A stretch of DNA of 6,091 nt from DATDCV01 sp036524155 (GTDB taxonomy: Bacteria; Verrucomicrobiota; Verrucomicrobiia; Limisphaerales; UBA8199), in the NCBI GenBank assembly GCA_036524155.1, contig DATDCV010000763.1, positions 1 through 6,091 of the forward strand. The letters are read 5' to 3'. Positions 1 to 5,417 of this stretch are shown piece by piece. Position 1 is the first letter of the stretch. Each line of letters opens with the position of its first letter. Made by a program: the position numbers and the translations under genes. A model generated the notes under the pieces. That model made no database searches. It worked only from the letters and a program-made list of their open reading frames with translations, and was not told the origin of the DNA.

Positions 1-1
1 G

Positions 2-424
2 CTCGCGGCTGTCCTCCCGGTCGTAAAGTTGCTCCGCTGTTGCGGTGTCGAAAGACAGGTGACTCCGCTCACCCCCGCGCTTCTCGGCCCGCGCCTTGTT
101 CCATTCATTGGCCAGAAAATGATTCAGCCCCGCCAGGAGGAAGCAACGGAACCGGCCGCGACTGGAATCCGCCGCGCTCAGCGAACCGTGCGTCAGCAGG
201 CGGGCGAAGAATGCCTGGGTCAGGTCCTCCGCGTCCTCTCGCGAATACCCGCGGCGCCGCACGTGAGCATAGAGCGGATACCAGTAAGTCCGGCAGAGCT
301 GTTCCAAGGCGGGTTGAGCATCGGATGCGGAGCCGTGCCCGGCCGCCCGCACCAAACTCCAAAGCGTCGTGGCAAATGTGCCCCCGTTCACCCCTGGACC
401 GGAATCTGAGTTCTCCGTCCGCAC
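2..424 (-). CDS. RNA polymerase ECF-type sigma factor, partial (C-terminus beyond left edge)
   Basis: This would be an alternative sigma factor that directs RNA polymerase to a small set of promoters. The reverse strand reads through 141 codons with no stop to the window edge. An N-terminal FATTLWSLVRAAG segment (about residues 17-29) is followed by YWYPLYAHVRRRGYS (47-61) and DAEDLTQAFFARLL (64-77), which are the sigma region 2 core. RGRFRCFLLAGLNHFLANEW (89-108) comes next. These segments match the large ECF group of Verrucomicrobiota and Planctomycetes. Region 4, the -35-binding helix-turn-helix, would lie off the left edge. The frame has no ATG after the stop at 455-457. GTG at 424-422 is the longest plausible start and GTG at 391-389 is an alternative; neither has a well-spaced Shine-Dalgarno element. 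The gene is divergent from all the others here. Its partners (often kinase or anti-sigma genes) are not visible. Family assignment is firm; the start is uncertain. Confidence 0.85.
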   Translation of the reverse strand, partial: MRTENSDSGPGVNGGTFATTLWSLVRAAGHGSASDAQPALEQLCRTYWYPLYAHVRRRGYSREDAEDLTQAFFARLLTHGSLSAADSSRGRFRCFLLAGLNHFLANEWNKARAEKRGGERSHLSFDTATAEQLYDREDSRE

Positions 425-516
425 GAAGGCAATGGTAGCAAACGTCGCGCCACCTTAAAGACTAAAATCGAGCCGAACCCGAGCGGTCCCGCCCGAAGCA
501 ATTGTCGCCCAGGATC

Positions 517-631
517 TCAAAAACCCTGCAACTCGCGGCTGATTTTCCGTTAGTAAGAAGAGGACGGCGAAAATTGCGCACTTTCCACGCTCAGACGCCG
601 GGGGGTTCCGGTGTTGAGCGACGTGCTCAAC
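517..631 (+). repeat. Leader repeat copy 1 of 4
   Basis: This is a 115 bp copy of a repeat found four times in the window, each time in the gap before a secreted-protein gene. It shares the block GATTTTCCGTTAGTAA (541-556) and a block starting GCGAAAATTGCGC at 567 and running to about 592. It is the most diverged copy in the 3' half: the CCGGCGCCGG palindrome of the other copies is CAGACGCCGG here. It ends in a perfect hairpin, TTGAGC-GACGT-GCTCAA (614-630). Similarity to copies 2 and 3 continues past the core into the 5' leader and first codons of the following gene. No terminal inverted repeats or flanking target duplications are visible, so a MITE-like element is not supported. Confidence 0.9.
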
Positions 632-638
632 TCGCGCC

Positions 639-673
639 AAATCAAACAACAGCAAGCACGGGAAGGGGATACC
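639..673 (+). promoter_or_regulatory. Shared A/C-rich 5' leader with Shine-Dalgarno (propeller gene)
   Basis: A CAAACAACA-type unstructured stretch is followed by GGAAGGGG (661-668), five bases before ATG 674. The same arrangement, CAAACAACA...CACGGAAGGGATACC, recurs before the genes starting at 1986 and 4247, so the ribosome-binding region is part of the duplicated segment. Here the sequence after GATACC is ATGACTATGAAA, where the other copies have AGGACGATGAAA. This copy has therefore gained (or kept) an extra start codon two codons upstream. Confidence 0.7.
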
Positions 674-1765
674 ATGACTATGAAATACTCAGCATTACAA
701 ACACAGTTGTTCAAGTTACCCGGTAAGGGGCTCGCCCTGGCTGTAATGGGGGCGTTTTTGCTGCTCGGTTTTGTTTGCAGTGGCGGAAACGAAGCCGCTG
801 GCGGGTTCCCGGCATATATTCCCTACGACAGCAGCCAACACGAGACTGCCGAAGGAGTCGCCGTCGACAAGGTCGGGAATGTTTATGTCAGCATCGGGGG
901 AATGAGCGGGCCGCGGGGCGAGATCTACAAGTACACGCCCTCGGGCGAGAAATCGGTTTTAATCGACTTTGGGACACCGGGGGTGGGTGGACTGGCGGTG
1001 GACGCCATCGGCAACGTTTATGTGACGCGAACGGTCCCACCCAATAACGGCGTGTACCGGGTGGACCGGCAAGGCAACGCGGTTCGCCTTCCCGGCACGG
1101 AGAAGATGGTGTTCCCGAATGCTTTGGCCTTTGACTCCGAGGGCAACCTGTTCGTGACCGAGTCATTCTCCTTCGACCCGCCCCTGCGGCCGTATCCGGG
1201 CCTGGCGAATCCCTATGGGCTGGGCGGCATCTGGCGCATCCCGAAAAAGGGCGATGCGGAGCTGTGGCTTCGGCACGAACTGCTTTCCGGCACGGGCCTG
1301 TTTTCGTGGATGTTTCCGTTCCCTGTCGGCGCCAACGGAATCGCTTTTTATCACGGTGCCCTTTACGTTGCGACCACCGAGCGAGGCATAATCGTGCGAG
1401 TGCCGGTGTCGCCGGGGGGCGCGTCCGCAGCCGAGCCCGAAGTGGCGGCGGTTGTGCCCGACCCGGATCCCCGCTTGGCGAGGTTCGGTCCGCCAACGCC
1501 GGACGGACTCGCGCTTGATGTCCACGGCAACTTCGTCGTGCCGGTAATCAATCGCCATGCAGTGGTCCGGATCAGCGCCGACGGCTCGAATTGGGAAACC
1601 CTTGCGACGGTAAACGATGGGCTCATCGCCCCGCCGAGCGTTGCCTTCGGCACGGGCAAAGGCGAGCGCACCAGCCTTTTCGTGACCAGTATGGGCTTTC
1701 CCGGTTTCGGAGGACCGAGCCTGATTAAGATCCAGACCGGCATTCCCGGCTTGCCGCTGCCGTAA
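674..1765 (+). CDS. Secreted NHL/SMP-30-like beta-propeller protein
   Basis: The product is 363 residues. A signal sequence with a hydrophobic core at about 18-36 ends near Cys35; the residues before that Cys do not form a good lipobox, so ordinary signal peptidase cleavage is more likely. The rest consists of recurring blade motifs: GVAVDKVGNVYVS (61-73), GLAVDAIGNVYVT (106-118), ALAFDSEGNLFVT (150-162), GIAFYHGALYVAT (222-234), GLALDVHGNFVVP (278-290) and SVAFGTGKGERTSLFVT (322-338). This is the 'hGhAhDxxGNhYVT' pattern of NHL and SMP-30/gluconolactonase propellers, and six blades fit. Such proteins bind ligands or hydrolyse lactones, but metal-site residues could not be assigned, so no activity is claimed. 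ATG 674 has the best-spaced Shine-Dalgarno element. ATG 680 (MKYSAL) aligns with the starts of the 1986 and 4247 genes and is equally possible. The gene follows leader repeat copy 1. Confidence 0.85.
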   Translation: MTMKYSALQTQLFKLPGKGLALAVMGAFLLLGFVCSGGNEAAGGFPAYIPYDSSQHETAEGVAVDKVGNVYVSIGGMSGPRGEIYKYTPSGEKSVLIDFGTPGVGGLAVDAIGNVYVTRTVPPNNGVYRVDRQGNAVRLPGTEKMVFPNALAFDSEGNLFVTESFSFDPPLRPYPGLANPYGLGGIWRIPKKGDAELWLRHELLSGTGLFSWMFPFPVGANGIAFYHGALYVATTERGIIVRVPVSPGGASAAEPEVAAVVPDPDPRLARFGPPTPDGLALDVHGNFVVPVINRHAVVRISADGSNWETLATVNDGLIAPPSVAFGTGKGERTSLFVTSMGFPGFGGPSLIKIQTGIPGLPLP

Positions 1766-1778
1766 GTAAAGCCAAGGC

Positions 1779-1807
1779 CGCCTCTGTCCCATGCAGGGGC
1801 CGAGGCG
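1779..1807 (+). terminator. Hairpin after the propeller gene, possible terminator
   Basis: CGCCTC (1779-1784) pairs with GAGGCG (1802-1807). After a single T/C mismatch, GTCCC (1786-1790) pairs with GGGGC (1796-1800) with one G-T wobble, closing a five-base ATGCA loop. The structure sits 14 bases past the stop codon at 1763-1765 and before leader repeat copy 2, where a transcript end is expected. No T-run follows, so it may be a 3'-end stabilising hairpin or a factor-dependent stop rather than a classical intrinsic terminator. Confidence 0.5.
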
Positions 1808-1820
1808 ACGAGTCAGCACG

Positions 1821-1938
1821 TCAAAAACACTGCAACTCCTGGCCGATTTTCCGTTAGTAAGGAGCAGAGGCGGGCGAAAATTGCGCGCTTTCCACGCTCC
1901 GGCGCCGGCAGCGTCCGGTGCTGGGCGACGTGCTCGAC
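1821..1938 (+). repeat. Leader repeat copy 2 of 4
   Basis: This copy is 118 bp, three bases longer than the others because of extra bases after TTTTCCGTTAGTAA (1847-1860). It has the second invariant block (GCGAAAATTGCGC onwards) and the perfect palindrome CCGGCGCCGG (1899-1908). The terminal hairpin is kept with a G-T wobble (GGGC-GACGT-GCTC). Similarity to copy 3 continues through the leader, ribosome binding site and signal-peptide codons of the next gene, to about 2080. Confidence 0.92.
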
Positions 1939-1945
1939 TCGCGTC

Positions 1946-1985
1946 CAATCAAACAACAACAAAACACGGAAGGGATACCAGGACG
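1946..1985 (+). promoter_or_regulatory. Shared A/C-rich 5' leader with Shine-Dalgarno (first barrel gene)
   Basis: A CAATCAAACAACAACAAAAC stretch leads to GGAAGGG (1968-1974), followed by ATACCAGGACG and ATG 1986. GGAAGGG lies 11 bases from the ATG, which is long; the nearer AGGA at 1980-1983 may also contribute. The whole segment is almost identical to 4202-4246. Confidence 0.65.
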
Positions 1986-2846
1986 ATGAAATGTTCAACA
2001 TTATATCCAATAGTGGCGGGGCTTGTTCTCGGTGGCATGCTGCTACCAGGGACGGTCTTAGCGGAGAAGAAGACGCCGTTCACCAGCACGTACACGGAAA
2101 CGGATACGCCGCGTCCAGGCGACTGGTTCGTGACTGACGGCTGGATGTACCTGTTCGATCGCAAGATCAACATCATTGAGTACGCCTCGGATTCCCGGGT
2201 GGCCGGGACCGGGTGGTATTCGCTCTACACGGCTATCGATTCCCAGACCGGTGCCAGCGCCGTTTGGGGTGCGTGGCACATCGAAAATGACAATGGAGCC
2301 TGGGACGGCTATTGGACGGGGACCATGGCTGAAATGACCGCAACCCTCGTCGGCAGTGGGGATTATGAGGGCAAGGTCTCCCGTTGGAAGTGGGCCGCCG
2401 GTGACAGCGGATGGAGCGGCTACATCGTCGAGAACGGTCCGGGAGATGTGCCGGTCAAGATCAGTGGCTGGCGGGATGAGCAGTTCGTGCCTATTATGAT
2501 TGATGCCAATGGGAATCTTGTTTACGCTAAATCATCCTTGGACGCTGGCGGCGGGCAAGCCTCTCATATCGGTCTCTTTACCGATGTCAAGAAAACTGGA
2601 CTGGTGAATTTGCGCGACGGTTTATTTTCGGCCACCGGGACTTTAGAAGCACCCAATGGGGACCTCCTCAACTGGGTGACATTCGGCGAAGTCGGGGCAG
2701 AAATCCAGCCATCCGGACTCAAGATTTTCTTCGCCGGGGGAACCGGTCGCTTTGAGCATTTGGTGGGCTCCGTTGCTGGCCAAATGGAATACCAATCGCT
2801 GCCGGTTTCCTACACGTATCAAGCCACAGGCACAGTCCGCTACTGA
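1986..2846 (+). CDS. Secreted two-domain GTGRF-motif beta-barrel protein (AOC-barrel-like)
   Basis: The product is 286 residues with a clear signal peptide (MKCSTL, then hydrophobic 8-25, likely cleavage after VLA26). The mature part appears to hold two related halves. The first (about 75-150) has WDGYWTGTM and VGSGDYEGKVSRW (122-134). The second (about 190-286) has GTLEAPNGDLLNW (218-230), AGGTGRFEHLVGSVAGQ (250-266) and a closing YQATGTVRY. The 'GxGxYxGxxxxW' and 'GGTGRFxxxxGS' signatures recur in bacterial secreted proteins with an allene-oxide-cyclase-like barrel. That fold assignment is inference, and no catalytic residues can be named. The second half also resembles the protein starting at 5459. 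ATG 1986 was chosen because it directly follows the duplicated leader and starts the signal peptide. The frame is open further upstream, through the repeat, but the other copies do not keep that frame joined to their genes. Confidence 0.8.
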   Translation: MKCSTLYPIVAGLVLGGMLLPGTVLAEKKTPFTSTYTETDTPRPGDWFVTDGWMYLFDRKINIIEYASDSRVAGTGWYSLYTAIDSQTGASAVWGAWHIENDNGAWDGYWTGTMAEMTATLVGSGDYEGKVSRWKWAAGDSGWSGYIVENGPGDVPVKISGWRDEQFVPIMIDANGNLVYAKSSLDAGGGQASHIGLFTDVKKTGLVNLRDGLFSATGTLEAPNGDLLNWVTFGEVGAEIQPSGLKIFFAGGTGRFEHLVGSVAGQMEYQSLPVSYTYQATGTVRY

Positions 2847-2872
2847 AGCGACTCAACGGAGTCAAAGGGATT

Positions 2873-2911
2873 GTCCCATGCTGTCCTGTGGCAGCATGGG
2901 ACCTGCCTTTT
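2873..2911 (+). terminator. Strong hairpin, probable rho-independent terminator
   Basis: GTCCCATGCTG (2873-2883) and CAGCATGGGAC (2892-2902) form a perfect 11 bp stem around an 8-base loop, which can tighten by a T-G and a C-G pair. Downstream is CCTGCCTTTT, with a short T-run at 2908-2911. AAAGG upstream can pair with CCTTT, extending the structure. It lies 27 bases past the stop codon of the 1986 gene and should end that transcript, separating it from the esterase gene. Confidence 0.75.
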
Positions 2912-3008
2912 ACAGGGGGCAAAGCGAAGTGATTCTACTGAAAAACCTACGGGCACAAATCCGCTACGCCAGCCGTTGGGTTCTAAGCAGTAAAACCACA
3001 TGGAAAGA

Positions 3009-3013
3009 AAGGA
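3009..3013 (+). promoter_or_regulatory. Ribosome binding site fixing the esterase start
   Basis: AAGGA lies five bases before ATG 3019, the first codon of a classical signal peptide. This decides the start against more upstream in-frame ATGs, which would place the terminator hairpin at 2873-2911 inside the coding region. It differs from the GGAAGGG leader used by the cassette-bearing genes. Confidence 0.75.
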
Positions 3014-3018
3014 CCGCA

Positions 3019-4038
3019 ATGAAAGCTAGTTTCCTGCTGCTCGGCGCGTTTATTCACGGATTCTCATGCTGGCTAGGCGGAGCGGCTTTGCCGCCCACCC
3101 AGAACTTCGAAGCTCTCTACGTATTTGGCGACTCGCTGGATGCGACCTACGGAGGGCCGTACTGGCAGGGTCGGTGGTCTAACGGACAGATGTGGCCAGA
3201 GCTCCTATCCACGAACCTGGGGTTCCCCTACCGGGCAGCGAACAACCGGGCCAGCGGCGGAGCCACCTCCGCCCAGATCCTTACCCAGGTAAGCGCATTG
3301 CCGGCGCCAACCAACGCCGGCTCGGCGTTGTTTGTGGTCGATGTGGGACATCAGGACTTTTTGAATCAAACTCCGCTCACCATTAGCAACACGCTCCGCA
3401 CGGTGACCCTGAACCTCTCCAACAGTGTCGTCGAGTGCCGCCGCAAAGGAGGACGGGCCGTCGCCCTCATGAGTATGTGGGATCCGAACCACTCGCCCAG
3501 GCTGGCGCGACAGATTACCGATCCTGCCTTTATGCGCGCGCGCACGCAGCAGATTAATACCAATTTTATGGCGTTGGCAGACCAACTCTCCACCAGCTAC
3601 CCGGATCTGAGGCTCTGCTGGATTGACCTGTTCGCCCTGTTCGATGCCATGGTGGTCCACGCTGACCACTTCGGGTTTACCCGCACCGATATGGGTGCCC
3701 TGGAGGATCCCGCATTGACCGACAAGAGCTACCAGGGACCGGGCCGCGAATACATGTTCTGGGACTCCAGCCACTTGACTTCCAAGGGCCACGCCTTGGT
3801 GGCCAAGGTGTTCCTCGCCACGCTCCGTGGCAGCAATCTGGGGATTAGGCCGGAGACCGACGGATTTCGACTGGCCTTTGATTCCCTGCAAATCGGAAAG
3901 ACCTACCACGTGCAGCAGAGCCCTGAGCTCGCCCAATGGGAGGATCTCACATCCTTTTACGGCCTGGATCCCAGTTACGAACTGGTGGTCAGTCCGAATC
4001 CACCTCGTCGCTTCTATCGACTGCTCTGCGAGCAATAG
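3019..4038 (+). CDS. Secreted GDSL/SGNH-family esterase or lipase
   Basis: This is a 339-residue ester hydrolase expected to act outside the cytoplasm. After a signal peptide (about 1-22), block I is YVFGDSLDATYGG (34-46) with nucleophile Ser39. GRWSNGQMWPELL (51-63) is typical of the plant-lipase/thermolabile-haemolysin-like branch. Block II is RASGGATS (77-84) with the oxyanion Gly. Block III is VVDVGHQDFLN (106-116), where the usual GxND reads GHQD, so the oxyanion Asn is Gln112. Block V is FWDSSHLTSKGHA (247-259), giving Asp249 and His252 of the triad. A C-terminal extension (about 280-336, with YHVQQSPELAQWEDL and RRFYRL) is a beta-rich module common in secreted Verrucomicrobiota proteins, probably for adhesion or binding. 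The substrate is unknown. Unlike its neighbours the gene has no leader repeat, and it follows a strong terminator, so it is probably transcribed on its own. Confidence 0.9.
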   Translation: MKASFLLLGAFIHGFSCWLGGAALPPTQNFEALYVFGDSLDATYGGPYWQGRWSNGQMWPELLSTNLGFPYRAANNRASGGATSAQILTQVSALPAPTNAGSALFVVDVGHQDFLNQTPLTISNTLRTVTLNLSNSVVECRRKGGRAVALMSMWDPNHSPRLARQITDPAFMRARTQQINTNFMALADQLSTSYPDLRLCWIDLFALFDAMVVHADHFGFTRTDMGALEDPALTDKSYQGPGREYMFWDSSHLTSKGHALVAKVFLATLRGSNLGIRPETDGFRLAFDSLQIGKTYHVQQSPELAQWEDLTSFYGLDPSYELVVSPNPPRRFYRLLCEQ

Positions 4039-4083
4039 TCCGAGTTCAGGATTCACCCGTTGCCTCAGGCAGACCCCGAATCA

Positions 4084-4198
4084 TCACAAAACCTGCAACT
4101 CCTGGCTGATTTTCCGTTAGTAAGAAGCGGACGGCGAAAATTGCGCGCTTTCCACGCTCCGGCGCCGGCAGGTTCCGGGGTTGGGCGATGTATTCGAC
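4084..4198 (+). repeat. Leader repeat copy 3 of 4
   Basis: A 115 bp copy starting 45 bases after the esterase stop codon. Both invariant blocks and the CCGGCGCCGG palindrome (4159-4168) are intact. The terminal hairpin is degraded (GGGC-GATGT-ATTC), so that structure is not uniformly kept. Similarity to copy 2 continues through the leader, ribosome binding site and signal peptide of the following gene, to about 4345. Confidence 0.92.
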
Positions 4199-4201
4199 AT
4201 G

Positions 4202-4246
4202 CAACAAAACAAACAACAGCCAAAACACGGAAGGGATACCAGGACG
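4202..4246 (+). promoter_or_regulatory. Shared A/C-rich 5' leader with Shine-Dalgarno (metallohydrolase gene)
   Basis: This is an AACAAAACAAACAACA-type stretch followed by CACGGAAGGGATACC (GGAAGGG at 4229-4235) and AGGACG before ATG 4247. It is nearly identical to 1946-1985 although the downstream proteins are unrelated. Confidence 0.65.
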
Positions 4247-5224
4247 ATGAAATACTCAGCATTGAATTCATTAGTAGCGGGCCTTGTTCTCGGCGGGATG
4301 GTGTTAGTCGGAGGGGCACCGCCGGTGGCCGCGCAAGCGCCGTTCACTGTCCAACCGCTCGGTCCTGGCGTCTACGTGGTCAAGCTCGCGGTTCCCGGGT
4401 TCAACATGAACAACCTGCTCGCCGTCGACGGGGACCACGTCGTCCTCGTGGACACGCTGCCGATGCTGGGAGCGCCCCTCGCAGCCGGGTTCCGGGCAAC
4501 GATCCACGCGGTCACCTTAGGCCGCCCGGTTGACACCCTCATCAACACCAGTTGGCATTTCGACCACGTCGGCCTGGACGCCCTCTTCCGACAGCCGGCA
4601 CCGGCAGGCGAGGGGACGCAGGACATCCTGGCGCACTGGCGAGTCGAGCAGTTCCTGCCGGGGGGCCGACCCATGCCGGACCTGCCGGTTGGGCTCTTCA
4701 ATCCTCCGCCGCAGACGCCGGGAGCCGAGCCGACCTTCGCCATCCATGGCGAGAAACGGCTGGTGCTCGAGAACGAAACGATCGTCCTGAAGACGGTCGA
4801 GAACGCGCACAGCGGCGCGGACCTGTTTATCTACCTTCAGAAAGCCAACGTCCTCTATGCGGGCGACATCTATTTCGGAGGCATCTACCCGATCACCGAC
4901 CGGGCGAGCGGAGGCACGATCAACGGCACCCTCGCCGCGCTCCGACAGGTGCTCGCCTGGATCGATGACGACACGGTGGTAGTGCCTTCGCACGGCCAGG
5001 TCGGAAACCGCGAGACCTTGATCGACTCCATCGAGATGCTGGAGGGCTGCCGCTGGCAGGTCCGGCAGCTCATCGCGAAGGGGGCCACGGAAGACGAGAT
5101 CATGAACGACGCGTCCTTCGCGGCGCTCGACGCCCAGTGGTTCAACCCGGCAACGCCCTTTATCAGCGGGCCGCAATTCAGGAGGATTCTGTATCGGGAT
5201 CTTCGCGGGAATGGAAATCCATAA
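4247..5224 (+). CDS. Secreted metallo-beta-lactamase-fold hydrolase
   Basis: The product is 325 residues with a signal peptide (MKYSAL start, cleavage probably after VAAQA31). The MBL fold is recognisable: NNLLAVDGDHVVLVDT (55-70, Asp69), the metal motif NTSWHFDHVG (100-109), AHSGADLFIYL (187-197, His188), NVLYAGDIYF (201-210, bridging Asp207) and VVPSHGQVG (245-253, His249). The canonical HxHxDH motif reads SxHxDH: Ser102 replaces the first His ligand, while His104, Asp106 and His107 remain. The C-terminal helices (about 254-320, with LIAKGATEDEI and FRRILYRDL) match the family of periplasmic MBL hydrolases with 'HTDGD...GD' motifs. Substrate cannot be assigned from sequence; beta-lactamase activity is not implied. 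The changed zinc site may lower or shift metal use. The start was chosen at the duplicated leader and signal peptide; more upstream in-frame codons lie in the leader repeat. Confidence 0.9.
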   Translation: MKYSALNSLVAGLVLGGMVLVGGAPPVAAQAPFTVQPLGPGVYVVKLAVPGFNMNNLLAVDGDHVVLVDTLPMLGAPLAAGFRATIHAVTLGRPVDTLINTSWHFDHVGLDALFRQPAPAGEGTQDILAHWRVEQFLPGGRPMPDLPVGLFNPPPQTPGAEPTFAIHGEKRLVLENETIVLKTVENAHSGADLFIYLQKANVLYAGDIYFGGIYPITDRASGGTINGTLAALRQVLAWIDDDTVVVPSHGQVGNRETLIDSIEMLEGCRWQVRQLIAKGATEDEIMNDASFAALDAQWFNPATPFISGPQFRRILYRDLRGNGNP

Positions 5225-5240
5225 AAGGTCTCTGCCCAGG

Positions 5241-5257
5241 GCCGGCGATAAGCCGGT
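5241..5257 (+). terminator. Small hairpin after the metallohydrolase gene
   Basis: CCGGC (5242-5246) pairs with GCCGG (5252-5256) around a GATAA loop, with an outer G-T wobble. It lies 17 bases past the stop codon, just before leader repeat copy 4. There is no T-run and the stem is short, so terminator function is only a possibility. Confidence 0.3.
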
Positions 5258-5276
5258 GCCAGTCGGCTTCGAATTA

Positions 5277-5391
5277 TCAAAAAACCTGCAACTCCTGGCT
5301 GGTTTTCCGTTAGTAAAAAGAGGATGGCGAAAATTGCGCGCTTTCCACGCTCCGGCGCCGGCAGGTTCCGGTGTTCAGCGACGTGCTCGAC
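5277..5391 (+). repeat. Leader repeat copy 4 of 4
   Basis: A 115 bp copy with both invariant blocks and the CCGGCGCCGG palindrome (5352-5361). Unlike copies 1-3, similarity stops at GCTCGAC: the A/C-rich leader, GGAAGGG and MKYSAL codons are absent, and a different 67-base segment leads to the next gene. This copy therefore marks the 3' boundary of the repeat core and separates it from the translation-start cassette. Confidence 0.92.
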
Positions 5392-5417
5392 GCAAGGAAA
5401 CACAACTGGGAAATATA

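Noticed and set aside
614..630. Terminal hairpin GAGC-GACGT-GCTC as a conserved RNA structure of the repeat
   Set aside because: Perfect in copy 1 and wobble-paired in copy 2, but disrupted in copies 3 and 4 without compensating changes, so it is not supported as a conserved structure.
611..673. Upstream in-frame extension of the propeller protein (ATG 611)
   Set aside because: It would put the A/C-rich leader and the Shine-Dalgarno element inside the coding region and place a hydrophilic stretch before the signal peptide. The equivalent region of the other copies is not coding in the same frame relative to its gene.
1163..1948. Long minus-strand open frame opposite the propeller gene
   Set aside because: Its translation is Arg/Pro/Gly-rich with no recognisable motif and lies opposite clear propeller blades; a shadow frame of high-GC DNA.
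1791..1985. In-frame extension of the first barrel protein through leader repeat copy 2
   Set aside because: The frame is open, but in copies 1 and 3 the corresponding repeat frame is not joined to the downstream gene. The signal peptide would be buried about 65 residues in.
2752..3018. Long upstream extension of the esterase frame, overlapping the previous gene
   Set aside because: It would include the 2873-2911 terminator hairpin and overlap the barrel gene. A good AAGGA site and signal peptide start at 3019.
3205..4056. Long minus-strand open frame opposite the esterase
   Set aside because: It lies opposite the clear GDSL esterase, has no recognisable domain, and is explained by codon bias of the real gene.
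4063..4076. TGCC-TCA-GGCA mini-hairpin after the esterase gene as a terminator
   Set aside because: Only four pairs with a three-base loop and no T-run; too weak to call.
517..5391. Repeat copies as MITEs or CRISPR-like elements
   Set aside because: No terminal inverted repeats, no target-site duplications, no regular spacers, and all copies have one orientation relative to downstream genes.
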